A DNA stretch of 64,000 nucleotides, taken from a virus. A program made the translations under genes and the position numbers. The notes under the pieces are model-generated. The model was not told the origin of the DNA. It saw only the letters and a program-made list of their open reading frames with translations, and ran no database searches. Location: the IMG/VR virus record IMGVR_UViG_3300023184_000035, positions 1-64,000 of that record; one strand, given 5' to 3'. Positions 1-8,377 of the stretch are shown here, in pieces (positions within the stretch are counted from its first letter, which is position 1; the number at the start of each line of letters is the position of its first letter).

Positions 1-361
1 GTGAGCGGGCAGTGTTGTGTCCGGGGCAACCAAAACAAAAAACAGGCAAGCAGAATATGATCAAGTGGCTGACGCAACAGACAAAATCATTGTGGCCACA
101 TATGGTGTCGCTGCTGTTGGTATTAATATTCCCCGTATTTTTAATCTGGTGCTTGTTGAGCCTGGTAAAAGTTTTGTTAGAGTTATACAGTCCATTGGTC
201 GTGGCATACGCAAAGCGGAAGATAAAGATCATGTTCAAATCTGGGACTTGACCAGCACTTGCAAATTTGCCAAGCGACACTTGACCAAGCGCAAACAGTT
301 CTACAAAGAAGCCAACTATCCCTTTACACAAGAGAAGTTGGACTGGATGAAAATAGGTTGA
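1..361 (+). CDS. uvsW: UvsW-type DNA/RNA helicase, C-terminal part (partial)
   Basis: C-terminal RecA-like domain of a superfamily 2 helicase of the T4 UvsW type, which unwinds branched recombination intermediates and R-loops. Visible are the VSGATK segment, the VATYGVAAVGINIPR motif V region and the QSIGRGIRK motif VI with its arginine finger. The gene starts upstream of the window. The reading frame that carries these motifs is closed by a TGA at bases 2-4; one missing T in the GTGTTGTG run near base 15 would join it to the frame above (AVFVSGATK), so a small indel or assembly error is likely there. Its stop overlaps the -35 box of the next promoter. Confidence 0.85.
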
Positions 362-386
362 CATTTGTCACACAAACCTGTATTAT
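358..386 (+). promoter_or_regulatory. sigma70 promoter, leaderless output
   Basis: TTGACA, 17 bases, TATTAT. The -10 ends six bases before the ATG at 393 and there is no ribosome site, so the transcript probably starts at the start codon. Confidence 0.7.
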
Positions 387-392
387 AACAAC

Positions 393-893
393 ATGCGAAT
401 ATTAACCCTAGACAACATCCATTACGACCTTGATCATTTGCCCGAAGAAGTAGATGACATGCGGTTTGCTATCTTAGACAACTCAAACCCTCAAGAGCCT
501 GATTACCATTTTATTCCCTTGATTTTTTTAGAGAGTTTCAATGCACCTGCACTGGTGCTACGCATAGGAACCAACACCATAAAGATGCCCATGGACTGGC
601 AGATACTTATAGGCGAACCAGAAGTGGGTGACCTGGAAGTGTTGCCGTTAACGTCAATCAATGATCGTGGATTTAAAGTGTTTCAATTCAATCCACTAAC
701 CAGTTTCCGCCCCAGCTTTCCGGACATTGAAATCTTAGATGTTTATCATGAAGTGTCGTGGTATGCACCCAAACTAAAGAATGGCCAGTTACTTGCTGTA
801 CCACTCAACAATGATTCAGATCCCGACTGTGTGTACTTTGTGAAAGACATCAGTCGCAACTGTGAGATAGTAGACTACAACAAGAGTTGGTAA
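393..893 (+). CDS. Conserved T4-like phage protein of unknown function
   Basis: A 166-residue soluble protein with no signal peptide or membrane segment. The style (a core beginning YHFIPLIFLESFNAP, later SINDRGFKVFQFNPL and a CVYFVKD segment near the end) is familiar from hypothetical proteins of T4-like cyanophages, judged from memory. It begins six bases after a -10 box without a Shine-Dalgarno site. I cannot assign a function. Confidence 0.8.
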   Translation: MRILTLDNIHYDLDHLPEEVDDMRFAILDNSNPQEPDYHFIPLIFLESFNAPALVLRIGTNTIKMPMDWQILIGEPEVGDLEVLPLTSINDRGFKVFQFNPLTSFRPSFPDIEILDVYHEVSWYAPKLKNGQLLAVPLNNDSDPDCVYFVKDISRNCEIVDYNKSW

Positions 894-894
894 C

Positions 895-1041
895 ATGCCC
901 TACACTGAACCACAAATATTTGAAACACTCAATCGCTTGGCCAAGATTTACTTGGAAAGTTATCCAGAAGATCAGCAAGGACTAGAACGATTCCTGCGCT
1001 GGGCACACAGCCAATACGGTTATGAGTATGGGAACACTTAA
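895..1041 (+). CDS. Small phage protein, 48 residues
   Basis: ATG at 895, one base after the stop of the preceding gene, through TAA at 1041, overlapping the next gene by 20 bases. Sequence is mostly helical and polar (FETLNRLAKIYLESYPEDQQ), with an aromatic C-terminus. The tight packing between two good genes is the main support. Function unknown. Confidence 0.6.
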   Translation: MPYTEPQIFETLNRLAKIYLESYPEDQQGLERFLRWAHSQYGYEYGNT

Positions 1042-1327
1042 ACCCGGCGCCACTTACATCTACGAGCGTGTGGGTAATGAAGTGTATGCCCGCGAGTCAG
1101 GTGCTGATCCCAGTACACGTGAATTAATAGGGTATGGGTATGATCCAGTGACTGGACATCAGATTGATCACGACAAGCGCACTAGTGATGGTAGGCCCTT
1201 GTTTGATCACATGCAGGAAGATAAAATGTGGGGCGATATTCGGCGACTGGCCCGGACCAATCCTGCTTTACAAGATTCTCTAGAACGTGTTATAATGATA
1301 TACCGACTAATCAAAGTAGACAAGTGA
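1022..1327 (+). CDS. Conserved phage protein of unknown function
   Basis: 101 residues, start ATG at 1022 inside the preceding small gene. Contains TYIYERVGNEVYARESGADP near the start and MWGDIRRLARTNPALQDSLE near the end, a pattern I associate with hypothetical proteins of T4-like cyanophages. No catalytic motif is visible. Its stop overlaps the GTG start of the next gene, so translation is probably coupled. Confidence 0.7.
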   Translation: MSMGTLKPGATYIYERVGNEVYARESGADPSTRELIGYGYDPVTGHQIDHDKRTSDGRPLFDHMQEDKMWGDIRRLARTNPALQDSLERVIMIYRLIKVDK

Positions 1328-1776
1328 GCAATAAACTAAACATTGCCAATGAGATGCGACAACTGGATCGCAAGAATAGAAACTTTTACAGCGAACTCAC
1401 AGACGAGGAACGCAAGAAGTTTTCAAACTATCTCATGATTCGTTGGGCCAGTTGTGTCGAAGGATCAAGAGAACTGCAAGAGTTTTATTTGATTGCCACC
1501 AACGAGCGATTGAACAAACACTTCTTCAACATTAACAAGCACCCTGAACTGCAATGGCTGTGTGCCACAACAGTGAGTCCAGACATGGGCACACCCAGAC
1601 ACAACTGGATCTCGCCCAAGAAGAAAGAAACAGGTGCAGGGGCAAGCAGTATCAGAAAACAACTGGCAGAGTTGTTCCCTACATACAAAGAAGATGAAAT
1701 AGCCATGTTGGCCTCAATGACCACAAAGAAAGAACTTGATCAATACATCAGAGACCATGGCAGAGACACTAAATGA
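1324..1776 (+). CDS. Possible clamp-loader small subunit (gp62-like)
   Basis: 150 residues from the GTG at 1324, which overlaps the upstream stop (GTGA). An earlier in-frame start at 1228 would overlap the preceding gene by 100 bases and give an unlikely N-terminus, so I reject it. The central region (YLMIRWASCVEGSRELQEFY, then NERLNKHFFNINKHPELQWL) resembles the phage clamp-loader A subunit, which helps gp44 load the sliding clamp. The C-terminal 60 residues are an extra, charged, helical part. Family assignment is tentative; it could be another conserved phage protein. Confidence 0.45.
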   Translation: MSNKLNIANEMRQLDRKNRNFYSELTDEERKKFSNYLMIRWASCVEGSRELQEFYLIATNERLNKHFFNINKHPELQWLCATTVSPDMGTPRHNWISPKKKETGAGASSIRKQLAELFPTYKEDEIAMLASMTTKKELDQYIRDHGRDTK

Positions 1777-2446
1777 ACTCACTTGCGGCTACTGCAAGAA
1801 AACATTTCGTCGTGCAGAAAGTCTTGTGGTGCACATGTGTGAGCCCAAACGTCGACGTCAAGAACGCAGTGAGCGTGGTGTTGAACTGGGCTTTCAATCC
1901 TACTTGAGATTCTATGAGATTGCACAAGGATCAGCCAGGCTCAAAACATTTGATGACTTTGCAGACTCACCTTACTACCGAGCATTTGTAAAATTTGGCA
2001 GGTACTGTGTGTCCACCCGTGCAATCAATCCTAGACAGTTCACAGAGTGGTTGCTGAAACACAACAAAAAGATTGACAACTGGGGCAGTGACAAAATCTA
2101 CACTGAGTATTTGCTGGACTATTTGAAAGTAGAAGCAGTGGCAGATGCACTTGCCCGAGCAGTGGAGTTTGGTATAGATTGGAGTGAGACTCACTCAGCA
2201 CCTGCCCATGATTGTTTGCGTTACGGCAGCACACACGCCATGTGCCATGCTATCACAACAGGACGAGTCAGTCCTTGGGTGATATACAATTCAGAATCTG
2301 GGCAGAAGTTCCTGGGTGAACTCACCGCCGACCAAGTATCAATGATATGGCCCTACATAGACTCAGACATATGGCAAAAGAAGTTCTCAGACTACACCGC
2401 AGACGCTGAATACGCAAAAGAAATATTGAAACAAGCAGGATGGTAA
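1757..2446 (+). CDS. Zinc-finger phage protein of unknown function
   Basis: 229 residues. The start at 1757 overlaps the previous gene by 20 bases; an alternative GTG at 1736 would add seven residues. Residues 9-28 form a C2H2/C2HC-like finger (CGYCKKTF, then HMC), followed by a basic RRRQERSE stretch that could touch nucleic acid. The rest is a helical domain with many aromatic residues. Similar finger-bearing hypothetical proteins occur in T4-like cyanophages. DNA or RNA binding is an inference from the finger only. Confidence 0.7.
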   Translation: MAETLNELTCGYCKKTFRRAESLVVHMCEPKRRRQERSERGVELGFQSYLRFYEIAQGSARLKTFDDFADSPYYRAFVKFGRYCVSTRAINPRQFTEWLLKHNKKIDNWGSDKIYTEYLLDYLKVEAVADALARAVEFGIDWSETHSAPAHDCLRYGSTHAMCHAITTGRVSPWVIYNSESGQKFLGELTADQVSMIWPYIDSDIWQKKFSDYTADAEYAKEILKQAGW

Positions 2447-2447
2447 C

Positions 2448-2801
2448 ATGATTGGTAAAATATGGCAAACTGGCAAGTATGTGGCAGTCACTGGTGGCCC
2501 CGCTGGTAACTATGTCAACAACACTGGTTTAATGAGTGTGGGGCAATTACAATTTAACACCCACAATCAACAACTAGAAGTGTACAACGGTACCGGTTGG
2601 CAAGTGTTAAATCTAGGTCAGTATCATGTTGGTCTTAATGAACATGCTGAAAATTTACTTGATTGGGTGAGTAAACGGCGTGATGAAGAAGCAGAAGCCC
2701 GGCGCATGGCTGAAGAATATCCTGCTGTGGCTGACGCATTGGGTGCTGTTCGTGAAGCTGAACAGCAATTGAAAACTGTTGTGGCATTGTGTAGAGTATG
2801 A
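2448..2801 (+). CDS. Virion-associated small protein, fibre-like motif
   Basis: 117 residues. The N-terminal half has the QLQFNTHNQQLEVYNGTGWQ pattern typical of fibre and baseplate accessory domains that wrap beta strands round an axis; the C-terminal half is a charged helix (RRDEEAEARRMAEEYP) that could form a coiled coil. It lies 1 base after the previous gene and overlaps the next by 4. A structural role is an inference. Confidence 0.6.
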   Translation: MIGKIWQTGKYVAVTGGPAGNYVNNTGLMSVGQLQFNTHNQQLEVYNGTGWQVLNLGQYHVGLNEHAENLLDWVSKRRDEEAEARRMAEEYPAVADALGAVREAEQQLKTVVALCRV

Positions 2802-3367
2802 GTGCAGACATTGACATTGATGTTCCGGATCGTGGTCGCATACTAGAACTGATTCAGCACACCCCTGCTAGACAAGTTGTGGACGGAAAACCGCGCAAGC
2901 ACAACTCTGGTATCTACATCACAGACATTCCGCAAGATCCTGAACATGGCTGTGCGGCCATTGACTATGAGTCAGCGGAACAGCGTGGCTACTTCAAAAT
3001 TGACTTGTTGAACATGAGTGTGTATCAGCTGATCCGAGACACTGCACACTACGAAGCCATGCTGTCGGAAACCCCTCCATGGTCAAGATTGTGGACCGAT
3101 CGAGCATGGACCAGTCAGTTGGTACATATAGGAAATTATGTGGATTTGTTGGCTGCAATGCAACCTGATTCCATACCCAGGATGGCTGCTTTTATTAGCA
3201 TTATCCGTCCAGGCAAAGCACACCTACAGCGAAAGCCTTGGGATCAAGTGTTTGCTGAAGTATGGGATGGGGATGAATCGCGTGGATATACGTTTAAAAA
3301 GTCACACGCTGTGAGCTATGCTGCTCTGGTGTCTTTACACATGAACTTACTCAATACGACGAACTAG
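2798..3367 (+). CDS. DnaE-like remnant (polymerase III alpha fragment)
   Basis: 189 residues carrying short blocks in the order found in bacterial DNA polymerase III alpha: DIDIDVPDR near the start (palm aspartate region), HNSGIYITDIP, GYFKIDLLNM, and YTFKKSHAVSYAALV at the end, which matches the GYGFNKSHAVSYA block of DnaE. The long catalytic, PHP and finger regions are absent, so it cannot be a complete polymerase. It may be a repurposed binding protein. Overlaps the upstream gene by 4 bases and the convergent gene by 21. Confidence 0.6.
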   Translation: MSADIDIDVPDRGRILELIQHTPARQVVDGKPRKHNSGIYITDIPQDPEHGCAAIDYESAEQRGYFKIDLLNMSVYQLIRDTAHYEAMLSETPPWSRLWTDRAWTSQLVHIGNYVDLLAAMQPDSIPRMAAFISIIRPGKAHLQRKPWDQVFAEVWDGDESRGYTFKKSHAVSYAALVSLHMNLLNTTN

Positions 3368-3724
3368 TGTGATTGATTTGCGCTTGCTCTTTTTGCGAGC
3401 AATGTCTACCAGGCTGCACACAGGCCCATGTAGTATTTCAAGATCTTTGTTGCTAAATGTACGCAAGGTAAAACGGAATTGATCCCAATCCCTGCGCAGG
3501 AATATGTTAATGGGTATGCTGCGATTGCTTTCCCACCACCAAGTGTTGGCCAATTCCAAGAATGCCAGCTTGTCCGCTTGCGTGAGCACGGCACCAAAGT
3601 CGTAGATGGTGGTAACAGCGTCATCCTTGTTCTGCACAATGCCCACATATTCTTGACTGGCATACACACACAAGGTAATGAACGGATATTTTTCTGCTAG
3701 TTTCTCAAAAATATTGTTGCCCAT
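3347..3724 (-). CDS. Conserved phage protein of unknown function
   Basis: 125 residues on the minus strand, convergent with and slightly overlapping the DnaE-like gene. NIFEKLAEKYPFITLCVYAS, TWWWESNRSIPINIFLR and LEILHGPVCSL are the recognisable blocks; I recall close relatives in T4-like cyanophages with no known role. A late-type CATAAATA box lies 10 bases upstream of the start. Confidence 0.75.
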   Translation of the reverse strand: MGNNIFEKLAEKYPFITLCVYASQEYVGIVQNKDDAVTTIYDFGAVLTQADKLAFLELANTWWWESNRSIPINIFLRRDWDQFRFTLRTFSNKDLEILHGPVCSLVDIARKKSKRKSITLVRRIE

Positions 3725-3734
3725 AATACGAGAA

Positions 3735-3742
3735 TATTTATG
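3735..3742 (-). promoter_or_regulatory. Late promoter box, CATAAATA
   Basis: Minus-strand CATAAATA, matching the T4-type late -10 box (TATAAATA), 10 bases before the minus-strand gene starting at 3724. Confidence 0.45.
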
Positions 3743-3768
3743 TACAAGTTTGACCGGTAACCGAAATC

Positions 3769-3776
3769 ATTAAATA
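3769..3776 (+). promoter_or_regulatory. Possible late promoter box, ATTAAATA
   Basis: Late-type box 8 bases before the ATG at 3785, divergent from the minus-strand box at 3735-3742. Confidence 0.35.
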
Positions 3777-3784
3777 GATCAACA

Positions 3785-4867
3785 ATGCAAATTACTATAG
3801 AAAACCCATCAGTCAACATTAGAGACTTCTTGACAAGATATCAAGCCTGGCATTATAGCAAGTTACTTGCAGAGCCCAACAAAGCACTAGTGGTTGACTT
3901 TGGCAATCAAGGATATAGGATTCCTTGTTTTAGTGACCGGGACATTGAACAAATTAATGCATGTCAATCAAAAATTGTAGCAATTGATTGCCTCAATGAA
4001 GGCATACGTTACTGTGATCACTACACCCAGTACGACAAAAACAAACTCTACTTATTGTTTGTACCATGGTTTGATCAACACAGGATTGACCTACCTATTG
4101 ATTACGTCCCAATTTGGTATTCCCATTTGCTGTTTGACCTGGTAGACAACTATCTTGATTCAAAATCTTGGTACTATCATGTAGATCGAACATACACATT
4201 TGATTACCCCAAACCTTGTTTGTTTACCACTATTGCTGGCCCTAGAGGTCAAAGGGAAATAATTAAAAATGCCCTTGTCAACAACTTAGAAAAAAACAGC
4301 TTTATTTTTAGGTACGACGGAAAAGACTTTGGTAGAAACATCAGCGCAATTGATGTAGTTGACACATCAGTGCCTGGTTTTGTGGATGTTCCCCAAGCAT
4401 TTGAATCTCAGTTCTTGCACATACGTAATGAGCGCCATTACATTTACTGGAAGTTGATCAGCATGGCAGCGCACAACATGAGCTATTTTAACTTGGTGTT
4501 GGAAAGTGATGTGGGAACTGATGGATTTTTTATAACAGAAAAAGCCATAAAACCTCTATTGATTGGGCAACCATTTGTGATATACGGCAGTCAAGGATTC
4601 TTGCAACACATAAAAAATCTAGGGTTTGAAACGTTTGGTGCATTATGGGACGAGAGCTACGATCAAGAACCCAACTACGAAAAACGTGCCATAATGGTCA
4701 CTGAGTTGTGTGTCAAATTAAAAGATTTTGATTGGGCTGGCAATCGTGATCAACTTCAGGCAATTTGCACAAAAAATCAAATGCGTATTCACAACTTGAG
4801 TTCTGTGGCTCAACAAGAATTTCAAGATTTTGAAGCCACAATACAAGCACTATGCCTCGATAAATAG
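3785..4867 (+). CDS. Glycosyltransferase-like protein, GT10-like C-terminus
   Basis: 360 residues. The C-terminal third carries FFITEKAIKPLLIGQPFVIY, then LGFETFGALWDESYDQ, which resembles the nucleotide-sugar binding half of alpha-1,3-fucosyltransferases (GT10). Three other genes in this window (18192, 36906, 55698 minus) share the TEK..KP...PF...GF.TF..DESYD pattern, so this is one of four paralogues. The gene is A+T richer than its neighbours, which fits separate acquisition. Likely acts on surface sugars of host or virion. The donor sugar cannot be told. Confidence 0.6.
   Translation: MQITIENPSVNIRDFLTRYQAWHYSKLLAEPNKALVVDFGNQGYRIPCFSDRDIEQINACQSKIVAIDCLNEGIRYCDHYTQYDKNKLYLLFVPWFDQHRIDLPIDYVPIWYSHLLFDLVDNYLDSKSWYYHVDRTYTFDYPKPCLFTTIAGPRGQREIIKNALVNNLEKNSFIFRYDGKDFGRNISAIDVVDTSVPGFVDVPQAFESQFLHIRNERHYIYWKLISMAAHNMSYFNLVLESDVGTDGFFITEKAIKPLLIGQPFVIYGSQGFLQHIKNLGFETFGALWDESYDQEPNYEKRAIMVTELCVKLKDFDWAGNRDQLQAICTKNQMRIHNLSSVAQQEFQDFEATIQALCLDK
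4859..4866 (+). promoter_or_regulatory. Possible late promoter box, GATAAATA
   Basis: Late-type box ending 4 bases before the ATG of the virion gene at 4871, overlapping the previous stop. If used, the transcript would begin at or just inside the start codon. Confidence 0.35.
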
Positions 4868-4870
4868 AAC

Positions 4871-5950
4871 ATGTATTCAACCACCATCTATCTTTACCAA
4901 CAAATCATCCGAGTTCTCTTGATAGACACCAGTGGAAGTTATTTTACAGCGAGGTACGACCCAGTGTACGCAAAACAATTAACCGTCAACAAAGGCGTGG
5001 ACAACGTCTTACTTTTTGAATTCATCAATCAAGATGAAAAACCTGTAAACATCACAGGCAGTACATTTCGATTTAGACTGCTGAATCAAACTGGAGATCG
5101 ACTGCTGTTGGAAAAAGACATGGTCACGCTGAGTGCTACTTTGGGCCGTGTAAAAGTTGTGCTAGACACCGCAGACACAATAGAAATCCTGGCACAACCT
5201 GGCAGCTACAGTATTGAACGAACACAGGGCAATTATGTACAAGCAGCATTTGTCAACGACAACGCCGGTGCCCGGGGCGATTGCAATATTGTAGACTCAG
5301 TATTGCCTGAATTCATGGCCAGCCAACCGGTGACCATTCCCACCATAAACGGTAAAAACTCCTGGCCACAGGCAGCGCCAAGTTCGTGGCCAGACTGGGC
5401 ACTGCAACCGCAGCCACTGTCACGCAATTATTTGACTGAATATTATTCAAGTCATATCAATACCACAGGCGCCAGCTTGACCACAATCAAGTATGATCTT
5501 GTGCATTTTACCGGCACAATCAAGGCACAGGCCGCACAAGATTACGAAGCACTTTGGGTAGATGTTACTGAAAGCACAGAATACTTTGATGAAACTGGCA
5601 CATTCTATTTAAATGTAATGGGATTTCATCCGTTGTTGCGACTGGGCATAAACAACAGTCAAGGCTACGGTGCTAGTGCAACTGCTACAGTAGTGGATGG
5701 CGTGGTTACTGGTGTATCAGTTACCAATGCAGGAATAGGTTATATGGCTGCACCATGTGTGCAATTACTAGGCAACGGAGCAGGTGCCACAGCCGTGGGG
5801 GCAGCATTTGTGGGTCCAAGTGGCATTGGTGCAATCACTGTGACCAACGGTGGTTCTGGATACTTGCCGCTAAACTTTGGCGGTACCGAAGCACAGGCCG
5901 TGACTGTGATGATCACAACAGGCTACGTTACCAATATCTTTTATCGTTAA
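4871..5950 (+). CDS. Virion structural protein (baseplate or fibre)
   Basis: 359 residues. The first 110 residues (FTARYDPVYAKQLTVNKGVD, then ITGSTFRFRLLNQTGDRLLL) look like the N-terminal beta domain of upper baseplate proteins. The last 100 residues contain Gly-rich repeats (VVTGVSVTNAGIGY, AITVTNGGSGY) common in phage fibres. No signal peptide. Exact place in the particle is not clear. Confidence 0.65.
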   Translation: MYSTTIYLYQQIIRVLLIDTSGSYFTARYDPVYAKQLTVNKGVDNVLLFEFINQDEKPVNITGSTFRFRLLNQTGDRLLLEKDMVTLSATLGRVKVVLDTADTIEILAQPGSYSIERTQGNYVQAAFVNDNAGARGDCNIVDSVLPEFMASQPVTIPTINGKNSWPQAAPSSWPDWALQPQPLSRNYLTEYYSSHINTTGASLTTIKYDLVHFTGTIKAQAAQDYEALWVDVTESTEYFDETGTFYLNVMGFHPLLRLGINNSQGYGASATATVVDGVVTGVSVTNAGIGYMAAPCVQLLGNGAGATAVGAAFVGPSGIGAITVTNGGSGYLPLNFGGTEAQAVTVMITTGYVTNIFYR

Positions 5951-5953
5951 GCA

Positions 5954-5982
5954 TTGCATTTGCGTGACAAATCTGTTACACT
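5954..5982 (+). promoter_or_regulatory. sigma70 promoter, leaderless output
   Basis: TTGCAT, 17 bases, TACACT, then six bases to the ATG of the primase gene at 5989, with no ribosome site. Confidence 0.55.
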
Positions 5983-5988
5983 GTACAG

Positions 5989-6978
5989 ATGCTTGATATC
6001 CTTGCTTACCTACCTGCAAAAAAGAAACCCACACCTTCGGGGTGGTTGAGTTTCAATGCGGTATGCTGTCAGCACACAGGCGGCACACATGACAAACGAG
6101 GACGTGGCGGACTCAAAGCCACTGAGGCAGGTTGGAGTTATCACTGCTTCAATTGCAATTACACAGCCAGTTTTATCTTGGGACGCAGTGTAAGTTATAG
6201 AGCTCGAAAACTACTGAGCTGGATGGGTGTGCCAGAAGTAGAAATAGAAATGCTGGGATTGGAAAGTCTACGGCACAAAAACATACATGGCATACTGAGT
6301 GAACGGCAGCAAGTTTGGAATGCCATAAGCGATATTCAATTTGGTGAGTTTGATGAGTTGCCACCATTTGCAGAAATAGTCACACTTGAGCATGAATTAC
6401 AATGGAACTACCTGCGTACAAGAAAGGTGCCTGAAGACTTTCCTGTGCTCACAGCTGAAAAGAATGATGGCGTTCACTGGACTCGCCCACAGGTCATAAT
6501 ACCGTTTACCTACAACAATGTCATGGTGGGGTGGACTGCCAGGATGTTGGATGGCAAGGCACCCAAGTTTATCAGCCACAGTCAGCCTGGCTATGTGTTT
6601 GGCACAGACTTGCAACATGACAATTGGCAGCATGTGATAGTAACAGAAGGCATATTTGATGCACTCAGCATAGGTGGCCTGGCTGTGATGCACAACACCA
6701 TAAGTGATCTACAGGCAAGACTGATACGCAGTCTTGGCCGGGAAATTACAGTGGTACCAGACCAAGACACCGCTGGTGTTGAATTAATTGACCGTGCAGT
6801 GGAACTGGGCTGGGCAGTGAGCATACCCAACTGGCCTGCGGGTTGTAAAGATGTCAACGATGCTGTGATAAAGTTGGGCAAACTGGGTGCCTTGCTAACT
6901 ATAATGCAATCAAGAGAGACCAGCAAGATCAAAATAGAACTAAGGAAGAAAGCACTTGTTAAAAGAATACGGACTTGA
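5989..6978 (+). CDS. 61: DNA primase, gp61-like
   Basis: 329 residues, DnaG-type primase that makes RNA primers for lagging-strand synthesis with the helicase encoded next. Residues 25-55 hold a zinc-binding domain (VCCQHTGG, then YHCFNCNY). The Toprim part shows VIVTEGIFDALSIGG with the catalytic glutamate and VPDQDTAG with the metal-binding aspartates. Length is close to T4 gp61 (342). The start has no Shine-Dalgarno site and sits six bases after a -10 box. The 3' end overlaps the helicase gene by 23 bases. Confidence 0.9.
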   Translation: MLDILAYLPAKKKPTPSGWLSFNAVCCQHTGGTHDKRGRGGLKATEAGWSYHCFNCNYTASFILGRSVSYRARKLLSWMGVPEVEIEMLGLESLRHKNIHGILSERQQVWNAISDIQFGEFDELPPFAEIVTLEHELQWNYLRTRKVPEDFPVLTAEKNDGVHWTRPQVIIPFTYNNVMVGWTARMLDGKAPKFISHSQPGYVFGTDLQHDNWQHVIVTEGIFDALSIGGLAVMHNTISDLQARLIRSLGREITVVPDQDTAGVELIDRAVELGWAVSIPNWPAGCKDVNDAVIKLGKLGALLTIMQSRETSKIKIELRKKALVKRIRT

Positions 6979-8377
6979 CGTTCAACGTTTATTTTTAGAA
7001 ATGATGTTGGAAGATGCACAGAGCTATGTGCGTGTGCAAAACATCTACAACCCGCAGAACTTTGACAAAAGTTTACGAGCCGCGGCCGAGTTTATAAAAG
7101 AACATTCAGACAAGCATAAGACACTGCCTGACCGTATGCAGATTAGTGCCACTACGGGCATCAAACTGCAAGCAGTGCCAGATCTAAATGAAGGTCACTT
7201 TGATTGGTTCATGATTGAGTTCGAACAGTTTACCAAACGGCAAGAACTAGAACGTGCTATTTTAAAAGCCGCAGATATGCTGGAAAAAGGTGACTTTGAG
7301 CCTGTGGAGAAACTGATCAAGGATGCAGTGCAGATATCTCTAACTCGAGACATGGGCACAGATTACTTTGCAGACCCAGCGGCTCGTATCAACAAGTATT
7401 TCAACTCGGGCGGACAGGTCAGCACAGGCTGGCCACAACTGGATAGATTGTTGTATGGTGGATTCAGTAGAGGTGAACTAAACATCTTTGCTGGAGGATC
7501 AGGCTCGGGTAAATCACTTGTGATGATGAACATTGCATTGAACTGGTTGCAACAAGGTTTGAGTGGCGTGTACATCACACTGGAACTGAGTGAAGAACTC
7601 ACAAGTTTGCGAACAGATGCCATGCTCACAAACATGAGCACCAAAGACATTCGCAAAGACATAGACACCACAGAGCTCAAGGTCAAACTGGTGGCCAAGA
7701 AGTCGGGCAACTATCAAGTCAAAGGGTTGCCAGCACAAAGCAACATCAACGACATACGGGCATACTTGAAAGAGTATCAAATACAAACAGGCCGGCGTGT
7801 GGACTTTGTGATGATTGACTATTTGGACTTGCTGATGCCTGTCTCTGCAAAAGTTTCACCCAACGACTTGTTTGTGAAAGACAAATACGTTTCGGAAGAA
7901 CTGCGTAACTTGGCCAAAGAGCTGGGCATCTTGATGGTAACTGCAAGTCAGTTGAATCGATCGGCTGTGGAAGAAATTGAGTTTGATCACAGTCATATTA
8001 GTGGTGGTATATCTAAAATCAACACAGCAGATAACGTGTTTGGTATCTTTACAAGTCGTGCCATGAAAGAGCGTGGCAAGTATCAGATACAGTGTATGAA
8101 GTCTCGAAGCTCGACCGGCGTTGGTCAAAAAATTGATTTGGAGTACAACATTGAAACAATGCGCATTACTGATGAAGGCGGAGAAGATGGAGATGGGTAC
8201 TCAAAGAAACCATCAGCTTCGATCATGGACTCAATCAAGGCCCGCAGCCAAGTTAGCCCGGCTAGTGGTGAATCAGACACAGCTCCATGGGACAGTTCGG
8301 ACTCAGCACCAAAAATCACAGCAGATGTTCAGAGTGCAAAACTAAAACAACTGCTGGGCAAGATCAAAACTGGTTAA
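6956..8377 (+). CDS. 41: Replicative DNA helicase, gp41 (DnaB-like)
   Basis: 473 residues, hexameric helicase of the T4 gp41/DnaB type. Walker A GGSGSGKSLVMMN near residue 180, Walker B DFVMIDYLDLL near 285, and a VTASQLNRSA sensor segment follow. The C-terminal 60 residues are a polar tail. Start is TTG at 6956, preceded by AAGGAAGAA and overlapping the primase gene, so the two are translationally coupled and work as a primosome. Confidence 0.92.
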   Translation: MLKEYGLDVQRLFLEMMLEDAQSYVRVQNIYNPQNFDKSLRAAAEFIKEHSDKHKTLPDRMQISATTGIKLQAVPDLNEGHFDWFMIEFEQFTKRQELERAILKAADMLEKGDFEPVEKLIKDAVQISLTRDMGTDYFADPAARINKYFNSGGQVSTGWPQLDRLLYGGFSRGELNIFAGGSGSGKSLVMMNIALNWLQQGLSGVYITLELSEELTSLRTDAMLTNMSTKDIRKDIDTTELKVKLVAKKSGNYQVKGLPAQSNINDIRAYLKEYQIQTGRRVDFVMIDYLDLLMPVSAKVSPNDLFVKDKYVSEELRNLAKELGILMVTASQLNRSAVEEIEFDHSHISGGISKINTADNVFGIFTSRAMKERGKYQIQCMKSRSSTGVGQKIDLEYNIETMRITDEGGEDGDGYSKKPSASIMDSIKARSQVSPASGESDTAPWDSSDSAPKITADVQSAKLKQLLGKIKTG

